From the NCBI GenBank assembly GCA_043813895.1, contig JBDRKQ010000159.1, forward strand, positions 1 through 49,196: DNA of 49,196 nt, given 5' to 3'. The stretch is from CAZTAR01 sp043813895 (GTDB lineage Bacteria > Planctomycetota > Phycisphaerae > UBA1845 > UTPLA1). The stretch's first letter is position 1. Each line of letters starts with the position of its first letter. A program made the position numbers and the translations under genes. Below the pieces are notes generated by a model that did no database searches, was not told where the DNA came from, and was given only the letters and a program-made list of their open reading frames with translations. Shown here piece by piece: positions 41,331 through 49,196 of the stretch.

Positions 41331-42920
41331 GTGAAGCGAGAGCACTGGGGTTCGCGAATTGGCGTGATACTGGCAGTGGCAGGCTCGGCCGTCGGGCTGG
41401 GCAACTTCGTTCGCTTCCCGGGGCAGGCGGCACAAAACGGCGGCGGGGCGTTCATGCTGCCGTACTTTATCTCTATGCTCGTCATCGGCATCCCGCTGTG
41501 CTGGGCGGAATGGACGATGGGGCGGTACGCGGGCATCCGCGGGTTTAACTCCGCACCGGGCATCTACAGCGCGATCTGGCGAAACCGCTTCTCCAAGTAT
41601 TTCGGCGGGATCGGCGTGCTGGTCCCCCTCGTGATCTACATGTACTACCTCGTGATCGAGGGGTGGTGCCTCGCCTACGCATGGGCATACCTGAACAAGG
41701 ACCTGATGTTGGGGGAGAGTACGGAGGAGTATTCGAGCTTCTTTGCGCGACTGGTCGGCGCGAATGAAAACGGCGCGCTGTTCGAGCCGGGCGGCCGGGG
41801 GCTGTTGGTGTTCCTACTGATCGCCTTCGTGCTGAACTTCGTGTTGATCTATCGGGGGGTCAGCAAGGGTATCGAGAGCTTCTGCAAGGTGGCCATGCCG
41901 GTCATGGTTGTTTGTGCTTTGTGCGTGCTGGTTCGGGTCCTGACGCTCGATGCCCCGTATCCCGACAAGCCGGGACAATCCGTTGTCGGGGGGCTGGGTT
42001 TCATGTGGAACCCGGACATGGAGAAGTTGCGAGACCCGAAGACGTGGCTCGCGGCGGCGAGCCAGATATTCTTCAGCCTGTCGGTGGGCTTCGGGATTAT
42101 CCTGAACTACTCGAGCTACATGCGAAAGCACGACGACGTGGCGCTCAGCGGGCTGACCGCGGCGAGCATGAACGAGTTCTTCGAAATCTGCCTCGGCGGC
42201 CTCATCACGCTGCCGGCGGCCTTTATCTTCCTCGGCGCCGGCGTGGGAACCTTCGGCACGTTCGGGCTGGGGTTCAACGCGCTGCCCAACGTGTTCGCCG
42301 TGATGCCGATGGGGCGGATCTTCGGCTTCCTCTGGTTCTTCATGCTGTTCCTTGCGGCGATCACCAGCAGTCTGTCGATGCTCCAGCCGGTCATTGCCTT
42401 CTTCGAGGAGGGCTTCAATCTCAAGCGCCGTGCCTCGGCGACGTTTCTCGGGATGATCTCGCTGCTCGGTTGCGGGTTTGTCGTCTTCTTCTCGAAGGAC
42501 ATGCTCGCCCTCGACACCTTCGACTTCTGGACCGCGAACGTGCTGATCTTTGTACTCGCTTTGCTCCAAACAGTGATGTACGGGTGGGTCTTCGGTATCC
42601 GGCGCGGGCATATCGAGGTGCATCATGGGGCAAACATTCGCGTCCCGTGGTTCGTCCAGATCATGCTCAAGTTCGTCTCGCCGTTGTACCTGTTTGTGAT
42701 TTTCGTCCTGTTCTGCATCTACAACGTGCCGGATTACGTCAAGTCCCTGATGGAAAGCCCCGTCGCCTTGACCTCCGTTCTGTTCGTTGCCGGAGTGCTC
42801 GTGTTCCTGTGGCTGTTGGTTAACCTGGCCGGCAAGCGATGGATTCGAGAAGGGCGGTACGCCGGCATCGACGACGACATCCCCGCGTTCCCCGTGCAAC
42901 CGATGGAGGGTGAACCATGA
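41331..42920 (+). CDS. Sodium-dependent amino acid symporter, NSS family (MetP-like)
   Basis: 529 residues with about twelve membrane helices. The N-terminus GVILAVAGSAVGLGNFVRFP, followed by GQAAQNGGGAFMLPYFI, is the LeuT/NSS signature around the unwound helix 1 and the sodium sites. The cytoplasmic-facing WGSR start is also typical. It should import an amino acid together with sodium. The small subunit gene that overlaps its stop (ATGA) matches the MetP/MetS methionine/alanine importer arrangement known from Corynebacterium, so methionine or alanine is a reasonable guess, not shown. GTG 41331 has GGAGG eight bases upstream; the longer frame to 41259 lacks this. Confidence 0.94.
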   Translation: MKREHWGSRIGVILAVAGSAVGLGNFVRFPGQAAQNGGGAFMLPYFISMLVIGIPLCWAEWTMGRYAGIRGFNSAPGIYSAIWRNRFSKYFGGIGVLVPLVIYMYYLVIEGWCLAYAWAYLNKDLMLGESTEEYSSFFARLVGANENGALFEPGGRGLLVFLLIAFVLNFVLIYRGVSKGIESFCKVAMPVMVVCALCVLVRVLTLDAPYPDKPGQSVVGGLGFMWNPDMEKLRDPKTWLAAASQIFFSLSVGFGIILNYSSYMRKHDDVALSGLTAASMNEFFEICLGGLITLPAAFIFLGAGVGTFGTFGLGFNALPNVFAVMPMGRIFGFLWFFMLFLAAITSSLSMLQPVIAFFEEGFNLKRRASATFLGMISLLGCGFVVFFSKDMLALDTFDFWTANVLIFVLALLQTVMYGWVFGIRRGHIEVHHGANIRVPWFVQIMLKFVSPLYLFVIFVLFCIYNVPDYVKSLMESPVALTSVLFVAGVLVFLWLLVNLAGKRWIREGRYAGIDDDIPAFPVQPMEGEP

Positions 42921-43081
42921 CCGCGGCCGGCTGGACAGTCATGATCCTCTCAGTGGGCTCCGTCTTCGTGCTGATGAGCTACTGCCTCTTCCGCGTTCTC
43001 TCGCTGCCGCCTGTGGAGGTCGAGGAGGTGGACGAAGAGGGTCGGGGATCGTCCCTCGATTCAACAGGGTTCCGCAAGTAG
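42917..43081 (+). CDS. Small single-helix subunit of the NSS transporter (MetS-like)
   Basis: 54 residues, starting MTAAGWTVMILSVGSVFVLM and continuing SYCLFRVLSLPP, then an acidic tail. One membrane helix with a Trp near its start and a C-x-x-RVL end fits the MetS small-subunit family that accompanies MetP-type NSS transporters. The ATG overlaps the transporter's TGA, so the pair is translationally coupled. The TAG stop (43079-43081) falls at the left end of a family A repeat that begins at 43078. Confidence 0.88.
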   Translation: MTAAGWTVMILSVGSVFVLMSYCLFRVLSLPPVEVEEVDEEGRGSSLDSTGFRK

Positions 43082-43221
43082 CGTCGCCCCCCCGTAGCCG
43101 ACGAGGAAGACGAGTTGCGAAGCGGAGCCGCAACCGTAAGGAAGTCGGTAATCGTCCTAGAGCATTTTAGTGTTGAGAGTGCATGCTTCGCTGTAGCGTC
43201 GGCCCCCCGTGGCCGACGGGG
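43078..43221. repeat. Repeat island after metS: family A (two copies) and family C
   Basis: Family A copies lie at 43078-43106 and 43193-43221 (GTAGCGTCG, then a run of C, then GTGGCCGACG or GTAGCCGACG). Between them is a family C copy at 43125-43149 (GAGCCGCAACCGTAAGGAAG), which recurs at 47181-47205. The stretch is gene-free. Confidence 0.88.
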
Positions 43222-43255
43222 ATAACCTGTGTGCTGATCCCCCACAAGGTGGAAC

Positions 43256-43288
43256 GCTGACCGCTTGCTGACACGCGCGGCTCTGATC
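43256..43288. repeat. Dispersed repeat family B, copy 2
   Basis: Begins GCTGACCGCTTGCTGACACG and ends GGCTCTGATC. It differs from the copy at 47244-47276 at a single position, and lies between convergent genes. Confidence 0.92.
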
Positions 43289-43330
43289 TGGGGCGTTGGC
43301 TGGTTAGTATGACAGTGCTGGAATGCGTTG

Positions 43331-43422
43331 GACGAGCCGCGGACTTCAGTCCGCGCGGTTGTTCCCGGCGCGAGGACCGGTTGTTGTAGGAGGGCCGCGC
43401 GGGCTGAAGCCCGCGGCTCGTC
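43331..43422. repeat. Nested inverted repeat (hairpins within a larger hairpin)
   Basis: Arms 43331-43358 and 43395-43422 are reverse complements at 26 of 28 positions. Each arm is itself a palindrome: CGCGGACTTCAGTCCGCG on the left, and GCGGGCTGAAGCCCGC on the right. The DNA could therefore form one long stem or two separate short hairpins. It sits between the convergent metS and GT-C genes, where it may stop transcription from both sides. Confidence 0.88.
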
Positions 43423-43473
43423 TGCCGATGAACGACTTAGCGTTGTCATATTCGGAAGAAACTTGACCGGCAC

Positions 43474-45084
43474 TTACTGATCCATCGGCCCTGCCGCCCT
43501 TTGATCCCGATCGATCCACACCGCCACGGCGAAAGCGGTCAGCAGGCAGGTCATGATCGCCGCCGGGATTGTCAAGCCGGGGCCGCAGCCGGGCAGGTGA
43601 ATGGCCGCAAGGTGCGCTCGTGCGAGGGCGCCCCAGCCGACGCCCGCGTAGGCCGGCACCATCACCCCGAGCACCCCATAGATCTCCGCGAACAGGGAGA
43701 GCAGCAGCAGTTCCGTTGCGAGGAGCCTGGCAATCCACTTTCCGGGATAGAGGGCAAGGCCCTGATAGTAGAGACACAAGAGCCACGGGAAGGTGACCGC
43801 TGCGTACCAGGCGTTGGTCGCGAAATACCCCAGTGCCATCCTCGCCTGCACGGCATGGAAAGCCAGCGCGGCCGCGACTCCCACACAGAGAATCACGACG
43901 CGCCACAACGCGGCCGGTTCTTCAAAGAGCAATCGCTCGCGGCGAGTGTGGGGCTTCAGCACCAGGGCAAAGCCCAACACCGCCAAGTAGAGGTTGTACT
44001 CATAGCAGGTGGCGAGGAAGCCTGGCAACCGCAGCGCGCTCCATGCTCCGTACCACAGGCTGTGACGGAAATACCGCGGCCGGAACTTGTCCCACCATTC
44101 GGTATCGAGGACCGCCTGGACCAAGTCGCCGATGTCCTTGCCCGCGTCACGGTTTGTGACGGATTCCTGCAGGGGCGTGAGCATCCCGAAGTGCGTCAGA
44201 TTGAAATGGAAGTATGGAAAGGTAACGGCTACAGCCAGGCCGAACACCAGCCCCAGGCCCAAGACGGCACGCCGCGAGGTGATACGTCGTTTCCACAAGA
44301 GCGACGCAAACACGAACACAACGAACGGGATCAAGGCGAGGTTGATCGTCTTGGCAAGTATTGCCAATCCGAGGAGAAGGCCGCCGAGGGTCACGCCGAG
44401 CCAGTATCGCCGGTCGGAAAGGAGCAGCAGAATCACAACGGTGACGGTCCCCAGCAACACCGCGAGGGCGTCATTGGCGACGCGGATGCAGTTCAGCAGG
44501 AAGAGCGGCTGGAGCGCGATCAGCAGCCCGATCACGTAGCGGTGCGGTCCGGTCCGCAGAAGCTTGCCAAGGGCAAGGAGTACAACGAGCACGGCCGCCG
44601 CGCCGAAGAGGAGGTTCACGCCGCGCAGGAGGGTCATGAGCGCGAGTGTGTTGTCTTCGCCCGAGAGAAGACGGTACGCAGGCGTAGCCAACCAGTAGTA
44701 AAGCGGCGCCTGCTGAGCCTGATAGAGCAGCACGCGGGGGGCATCCTCTCGCACATGGGGCGGGCTTCTGGATTCCCAGTACGCGTCGTAATCCAGCGCG
44801 CCAACGCGGCCGATCTGATCGATGCAGGCGTCGCAGTGGGGGTAGCGGACCAGCGCGGGGTAGAGCGAGCGGGGCACATCATTCCCCTCGCCGAGGACCG
44901 GCGCACGGCCCTCCTCCGCAAGGTAGGCGATGTACGCCAGGTGCTGGTACTCATCCCAACCCTCAAACGGTGGGAGAACGGACATGACGAACACGCCGCG
45001 GACGATGAAGATGAGTGTCATCAAGGCGCAGAACCGTCGCCAATTGGACAGCCAGGCCACAGTCGAAGAGAACACACGTACCAT
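43474..45084 (-). CDS. Polytopic GT-C-like membrane glycosyltransferase (DUF2142-like)
   Basis: 536 residues with about ten or eleven membrane helices. After the first helix comes a periplasmic loop, PPFEGWDEYQHLAYIAYLAE, which fits the WDE/acidic motif of GT-C enzymes and DUF2142 proteins. A second loop motif is LLYQAQQAPLYYWLATPAYR (compare QQPPLYY in the family). Such proteins move sugars from polyprenyl-phosphate donors to lipids, glycans or proteins outside the membrane; the substrate is unknown. The start is the GTG or ATG at 45084 before the first helix. It is transcribed divergently from the UbiB-like gene and converges on metS across a repeat island. Confidence 0.82.
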   Translation of the reverse strand: MVRVFSSTVAWLSNWRRFCALMTLIFIVRGVFVMSVLPPFEGWDEYQHLAYIAYLAEEGRAPVLGEGNDVPRSLYPALVRYPHCDACIDQIGRVGALDYDAYWESRSPPHVREDAPRVLLYQAQQAPLYYWLATPAYRLLSGEDNTLALMTLLRGVNLLFGAAAVLVVLLALGKLLRTGPHRYVIGLLIALQPLFLLNCIRVANDALAVLLGTVTVVILLLLSDRRYWLGVTLGGLLLGLAILAKTINLALIPFVVFVFASLLWKRRITSRRAVLGLGLVFGLAVAVTFPYFHFNLTHFGMLTPLQESVTNRDAGKDIGDLVQAVLDTEWWDKFRPRYFRHSLWYGAWSALRLPGFLATCYEYNLYLAVLGFALVLKPHTRRERLLFEEPAALWRVVILCVGVAAALAFHAVQARMALGYFATNAWYAAVTFPWLLCLYYQGLALYPGKWIARLLATELLLLSLFAEIYGVLGVMVPAYAGVGWGALARAHLAAIHLPGCGPGLTIPAAIMTCLLTAFAVAVWIDRDQRAAGPMDQ

Positions 45085-45337
45085 GCAGACTCGTTACTCC
45101 CATGCCTAAAGCACGGACGCGTCGCCCGTGCCTCCGCCGGCCATTATGCCCGCCCCGGGCGTTTGGTCCATCCCGCCGCATGAGGGACGTCATTCTCTCT
45201 GGAAGGTTCTGCAATAAGACCTGGTCGAAAGTGAATACCAAACTGAGGACGCTCGATGTAAGATCGAGAGTGCCGGATTGACGCCGTGGACCGTGGATGC
45301 CCTCATCCGTCTCGACCGCCGCAACGGAACCGCCTGT

Positions 45338-47047
45338 ATGTCGCTCGCCACGCTGCCCAAGACCGTTCGAACATTCGCACGCCTCCGGGTGATCGCGCAG
45401 GTGCTGTCGAAGCACGGATTCGGTCACTTTGTCGACCGCCTGCAACTGGGCCGGTACCTTCCGTCCATGGACTGGTTCCGGCGGGGCAAGCCGTCCGCCG
45501 AGGAGCACGAAATCCACCCGCTCGAAGCTATCGGCAACAGGCTCGTCCGCGTTTGTGAGGAACTTGGCCCGACATTCGTGAAGCTCGGCCAGATCGCGTC
45601 AACGCGGCCGGACATCTTGCCCGTCCAAATCCAATCCGCCCTCGAACGATTGCAGGACGACGTAACGCCGTTTCCGCCGGAGCAGGCGCGCCGCATCTTC
45701 AACGAGGATACCGGCGTTTCGGTCGACGAGGCCTTCCGCGAGTTCACCGATAAGCCGTTCGCCAGCGGTTCCATCGGGCAGGTGCATCGCGCCGTAACCA
45801 CGGACGGGCAGCAGGTCGTGGTGAAGGTCAAGCGTCCCGGCATCGACCATGTGATCCAGCTCGACATCTATGTGCTGCAATGGATGGCCGATCGCGCCGA
45901 GTCGCTCTTTCCGGAACTGAGGCCGTATCACCCGAAGATGCTGATCGACGAGTTCGCCCAGACGATTCGCAGCGAACTCGATTTCATCAACGAGGCGGCG
46001 GCAACATCGCGGTTTCATGAGGCTTTCAAGGACGACCCCAATATCGCCACGCCCCAGGTGAGATGGGACCTGACCGGCACGAGCGCGCTGACGCTCGAGT
46101 ACATGGATGGGCTTCACCTGCGAGACGTCATCGGCAAGGAGGACGGCCGCTGCGACCGTGCCAAACTCGCCCGCAACCTGTCGGAGTGCTTTCTCGAACA
46201 GTTCTTCGAACTCGGCCTGTTCCACGCCGACCCGCACCCCGGCAATCTGCTGATCCGCCCGCCAGAGGGCATCACACTCTTCGACTTCGGGATGGTCGGC
46301 CAAATCAGCGACGATACGAAGGGTCACCTCGTCATCGGCATCGTCGCCGCAATCAAGCGGGAGACCGAGGTCATCGTCGACATCCTCGCCGATCTTGGCG
46401 CGCTGGGACAAGAAACCGACCGGATGGCACTCAGCCGCGACCTGTCCAAACTCCTGGACAAGTACTACGGCCTGCCGCTGAAGCGAATGGACCTGGGCAC
46501 GATCTTCGCCGAACTGCTCGAGACGGTTCGGCGGAACGACGTGATCCTCCCGCGAGACTTCGTCACCACGTTCAAAGCCCTGGCGACGGTCTCCGGCGTC
46601 GTGCTCCAGCTCGATCCGGAGATGAACCTCGTCACCCTGATTCAGCCGAAGCTCTCCAAGCTGATACGCGAGCAGATCTCCCCGCGGCGGCTCTTGCGGA
46701 TCGCCGGCATGTCCACCTGGCACATCGCCAGCATATTACGGGACGCCCCGCGCCTGATCCGTGATTTGATGCGCGGTATCGGACGCGGCCAGTTTCAGAT
46801 CAACATCAAGCACGAGAATCTCGATTATCTCGCTAGTGAACTCGATCGGTCCAGCAATCGGCTCGCATTCTCGGTCCTCATGGCGTCGACCATCGTCGGG
46901 AGCTCGATGCTCCTCAGCATGAGCGCCGAGGCCGAGGTGGCGCTGCTTGGTTTTCCGATCCGGTACCTCGGCTTCATCGGCTACGCCCTGACCGGCATGA
47001 TGGCCATCTGGCTGGTCATCGCCATCTGGCGAAGCGGCAAGATGTAG
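45338..47047 (+). CDS. UbiB/AarF (ABC1/COQ8) family atypical kinase
   Basis: 569 residues. Motifs of the ABC1 family: LGPTFVKLGQIASTRPDILP with KLGQ at 82-85, the glycine-poor loop FASGSIGQVH at 142-150, the ATP Lys at 163 (VVVKVKRPG), SELDFINEAA, LFHADPHPGNLL and LFDFGMVG. Two membrane helices close the protein (FSVLMASTIVGSSMLLSMSA and YALTGMMAIWLVIAIW). In proteobacteria UbiB supports ubiquinone synthesis; in other bacteria the role is less clear, so a quinone or membrane-lipid role is inference. The ATG at 45338 is preferred to a TTG at 45278. A perfect 7-bp hairpin (GTTTCGG/CCGAAAC) begins inside the stop codon. Confidence 0.92.
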   Translation: MSLATLPKTVRTFARLRVIAQVLSKHGFGHFVDRLQLGRYLPSMDWFRRGKPSAEEHEIHPLEAIGNRLVRVCEELGPTFVKLGQIASTRPDILPVQIQSALERLQDDVTPFPPEQARRIFNEDTGVSVDEAFREFTDKPFASGSIGQVHRAVTTDGQQVVVKVKRPGIDHVIQLDIYVLQWMADRAESLFPELRPYHPKMLIDEFAQTIRSELDFINEAAATSRFHEAFKDDPNIATPQVRWDLTGTSALTLEYMDGLHLRDVIGKEDGRCDRAKLARNLSECFLEQFFELGLFHADPHPGNLLIRPPEGITLFDFGMVGQISDDTKGHLVIGIVAAIKRETEVIVDILADLGALGQETDRMALSRDLSKLLDKYYGLPLKRMDLGTIFAELLETVRRNDVILPRDFVTTFKALATVSGVVLQLDPEMNLVTLIQPKLSKLIREQISPRRLLRIAGMSTWHIASILRDAPRLIRDLMRGIGRGQFQINIKHENLDYLASELDRSSNRLAFSVLMASTIVGSSMLLSMSAEAEVALLGFPIRYLGFIGYALTGMMAIWLVIAIWRSGKM

Positions 47048-47065
47048 TTTCGGAAAAGCCGAAAC
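47047..47065. repeat. Perfect hairpin at the stop of the UbiB-like gene
   Basis: GTTTCGG (47047-47053) pairs with CCGAAAC (47059-47065) around AAAAG, beginning at the last base of the TAG stop. No T-run follows, so it is not a classical terminator. More GCCGAAA-like units follow to about 47115. Confidence 0.7.
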
Positions 47066-47180
47066 GCCGAAAAAGCAAAACGCCAAGAAGTCGAGACGTC
47101 GACGAGTCCGCACGCCGAAGAGTTAAAACCCGGGAGCGGCGTCTTCGGGCTTGGTGGCCATGGGGGGAACGTAATGAGCA

Positions 47181-47276
47181 GAGCCGCGACCGTAAGGGAG
47201 TCGGTTCCCGTTCGAGTCCAGAGGGCCGCGCGTGCGTGCGTGCGCTGACCGCTTGCTGACGCGCGCGGCTCTGATC
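47181..47276. repeat. Family C and family B repeats
   Basis: 47181-47205 is family C (GAGCCGCGACCGTAAGGGAG, then TCGGT). 47244-47276 is family B (GCTGACCGCTTGCTGACGCG to GGCTCTGATC). Both also occur in the island after metS, where C again precedes B in the same order. Confidence 0.9.
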
Positions 47277-47297
47277 AACAAGTATGGGGGGGTATAG

Positions 47298-49196
47298 ATG
47301 CGAGCATCGGGCGAGGTTCCGCCGCAGGGCGACATCCCTTCTCCGTCTCCCGCACGAAGCCCTGGATCGGTAATCCCGAATCCGTCTCGCCCTGCTGCCG
47401 GCGTGGCGCAATGCTGTCCACTCAGCGCCGACCCTTGCCGTGTGACGGATGAATTGGTCGCCCTCACGACCTACCACAAACCCACAGACACGGGCGATTG
47501 GCGGCGACACCCGATAAGTCGCCTCGATCTCGCGATTGCGGCTGTCATTCTGCTGACGGCGATGCTGGTCCGCACCCCGTTCATTCTCCGAGGCGAGACG
47601 CTGCTCCATTCTGATGAAGCGATCGTCGGCCTGATGGCACAGGACATCGCCGCCGGCGAACGGTTCCCGATCTACTTCTACGGCCAGCGGTACATGGGCG
47701 CGCTAGAGGCCTACGTGATCGCCGGCTTCTCCTTCCTCTTTGAAGATCCCATCCACGCGCTGCGATTCGGTCCGACCTGCTTCCTCGCACTTCTGGCCGT
47801 TGTGCAGTACCTGATGTTGACGCGCTGGTTCGGACGTAGCGGCGGTCTGCTCGGAGCACTCGTGCTCCTGGCCTCCGCGCCGGTCTTCACACAGTGGTCG
47901 GTCTCCGCCCGGGGCGGGTATATCGAGATTCTGCTATGGGGCTCCGCCTTGCTTTGGGCCTATACGGAGTGGTTCGTCCCGCCCCTGCCGCAACGGGGGC
48001 GATCGGCGCAGCGCTTCGCCTTCGGCGTGCTGGTCGGATCGGGACTTTGGATCAATCCGACGATCGTGGTTTTCGTCCTGCCGATCATCGCTCACGCCTT
48101 GCTGAGTCGTCCACTCGCTGCGATCCTTCGCGAACCCGCCGTCGGCCGCGGGGGGGCGACGCTACGAAGAGTCGTCCGTGCGACCGGCGTCATGACGCTG
48201 CCGGCGCTGGTGGTCCTCGCAATACTCGCCCTGAACGCCGCCTGGGCCGTCTGGGTTGCCGATGGCAAGGTGCATCATCAACTCCTGTTAGGACTTTTGC
48301 CTGAGCCGATCGCGGCCGTCCTGCTCGGCAGCGCCGCAGTCGCCGTGGCGATCTTCGCGGCGCTCAGGACCCGGCTGTTCTCACGCGCGCGGAACCTCCT
48401 GCGTACGAACGGACTCATGATCGCAGGCGCTTTGATCGGCGCCACGCCGGCGGCACTGTACGCAGTGCAGGCCGCCCTGGGTTTGCGATGCATGGATTCG
48501 TCGGTCCCACTCGGTTTCAAACCGCTTTGGATGGCCGGCGACGCCATGCACTACCTGATTCGAGGCTTGCCGCTCTTGCTCGCGGCCGATGTCCGGCCTT
48601 ACCTCCAGCTTGTTACGGTCGGTCGAGCATCTCCCGTCTCGCTTCTGAACATCGAGACCTCGGCGGCAGTCATCGCCGCAAACTGGCTGGTTCTAGGCGC
48701 CCTGCTGACGTCGCTCATTGTCTTCATCTCGCAGTACCGTGGGCAACTGGCGGACATGCTCAGCCTCAGGGCACGACGGCATCCGCCCGCCCTCCTTCTT
48801 GTGCTGGGGCTCTGCGGCATGATGGCCTTGTACGTGATCGGCAGTTGCTCCTTCAACTTCACCACCATTCGCTACCTGGTGCCTTTGTGGGCCTTCCTGC
48901 CCGGCCTGCTCGCCGCCGTGTTTGTCAGCCGGAAGTTCCGGTTCGCTGCTCGCGTCGCCCCGCTCTGCGCTTGCATTGCGTGGGGGGGCGGCCAGATCGC
49001 GATGTACTCCCAGCTTGGGAGGCCCCACCCGCTGAGAGCCCTAGCAAACGCCGTGACGGCCAGAGGCATCGATCCCGCGTGCGCGGAGATACTCGACGCA
49101 CACCTGCTGTCTTACCTGACTGGCCAGCGATGTCGCGTTGACGAGTTCGACCCATTCTGGCCAAGACTCACGCACTACCGGCCGCTGCTGGCCGGA
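47298..49196 (+). CDS. Polytopic GT-C / family 39-like glycosyltransferase (partial, C-terminus beyond the right edge)
   Basis: The frame from ATG 47298 is open to the window edge: 633 visible residues. A polar Pro/Ser-rich N-terminus of about 75 residues precedes the first membrane helix (LDLAIAAVILLTAMLV). The periplasmic loop then reads LLHSDEAIVGLMAQDIAAGE and FPIYFYGQRYMGALEAYVIA. The DE pair and the YGQxYMGxLEA motif are typical of ArnT/PMT-like GT-C transferases that use polyprenyl-phosphate sugars. About ten more hydrophobic segments follow. The acceptor is unknown. Odd: a family A dispersed repeat (48139-48165) is translated in frame as AVGRGGATL within a hydrophilic loop. The true start may be later, as the first 70 residues have no family resemblance and no good ribosome binding site was found. 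Confidence 0.82.
   Translation, partial: MRASGEVPPQGDIPSPSPARSPGSVIPNPSRPAAGVAQCCPLSADPCRVTDELVALTTYHKPTDTGDWRRHPISRLDLAIAAVILLTAMLVRTPFILRGETLLHSDEAIVGLMAQDIAAGERFPIYFYGQRYMGALEAYVIAGFSFLFEDPIHALRFGPTCFLALLAVVQYLMLTRWFGRSGGLLGALVLLASAPVFTQWSVSARGGYIEILLWGSALLWAYTEWFVPPLPQRGRSAQRFAFGVLVGSGLWINPTIVVFVLPIIAHALLSRPLAAILREPAVGRGGATLRRVVRATGVMTLPALVVLAILALNAAWAVWVADGKVHHQLLLGLLPEPIAAVLLGSAAVAVAIFAALRTRLFSRARNLLRTNGLMIAGALIGATPAALYAVQAALGLRCMDSSVPLGFKPLWMAGDAMHYLIRGLPLLLAADVRPYLQLVTVGRASPVSLLNIETSAAVIAANWLVLGALLTSLIVFISQYRGQLADMLSLRARRHPPALLLVLGLCGMMALYVIGSCSFNFTTIRYLVPLWAFLPGLLAAVFVSRKFRFAARVAPLCACIAWGGGQIAMYSQLGRPHPLRALANAVTARGIDPACAEILDAHLLSYLTGQRCRVDEFDPFWPRLTHYRPLLAG
48139..48165. repeat. Family A repeat inside a coding region
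   Basis: The inverse form of the element at 43078-43106, differing at two or three positions (CCGTCGGCCGCGGGGGGGCG, then ACGCTAC). It is translated in frame in the glycosyltransferase. Confidence 0.8.

Noticed and set aside
43501..45183. Open frame of about 560 codons on the plus strand
   Set aside because: Antisense to the GT-C membrane protein; its translation is charged, without hydrophobic segments or any known motif.
47894..49141. Separate frames inside the last glycosyltransferase region
   Set aside because: The frame starting at 47298 is open to the window end and has the membrane and GT-C motifs; the others are shadows.

Overview
The window is GC-rich bacterial chromosome that looks like a planctomycete (Planctomycetota). 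This is inferred from family content: a PknB-type kinase, a giant FG-GAP protein, a PEP-CTERM protein, DUF1573 and DUF6677 proteins, a radical SAM TIGR03960/TIGR03936 pair, a lone Flp pilin, and many short dispersed palindromic repeats of the kind seen in that phylum. A complete-looking MreD/PBP2/RodA set suggests a lineage that keeps peptidoglycan elongation. No rRNA, CRISPR array, prophage, insertion sequence or plasmid function was seen. The class or species cannot be set from the sequence alone.

Layout. 1-20.4 kb is a mixed-strand region. It holds a Ser/Thr kinase cut by the left edge, a 1580-residue FG-GAP secreted protein, a radical SAM protein, a lipoprotein, PutA (proline to glutamate), ribulose-phosphate epimerase, a small Cys-rich protein, a PEP-CTERM protein, a PKD-TIG-cyclophilin lipoprotein, a DUF1573 lipoprotein, two small membrane proteins, an FmdB-type zinc ribbon and a tRNA-Glu(CTC). 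Between the PEP-CTERM gene and the cyclophilin gene lies a 190-nt stretch that folds into a multi-helix RNA with its own promoter-like and terminator signals. It is the best candidate here for an undescribed element.

20.8-40 kb is one long block of housekeeping genes on the minus strand, in transcription order: gyrA, comF, hpf, ptsN, ptsH, ptsI, the TIGR03936 gene, RNase E/G, a thioredoxin-like lipoprotein, flp, lnt, a HEAT lipoprotein, mreD, mrdA, rodA. It combines a regulatory PTS without sugar permeases, RNA decay, lipoprotein maturation and cell-wall elongation. Several ATGA overlaps (hpf/ptsN, lnt/HEAT, mrdA/rodA) point to translational coupling.

40-49 kb holds a tail-anchored coiled-coil protein, a MetP/MetS-type sodium symporter with its 54-residue small subunit, two polytopic GT-C-like glycosyltransferases (one cut by the right edge) and a UbiB-family kinase.

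Throughout, short dispersed repeats of at least five families lie in the gaps. Several reach into genes: they supply the stop codons and last codons of rpe, of the thioredoxin-like lipoprotein and of metS, and one copy lies in frame inside the last glycosyltransferase. A dense repeat island separates mreD from mrdA, and another fills the space after metS.
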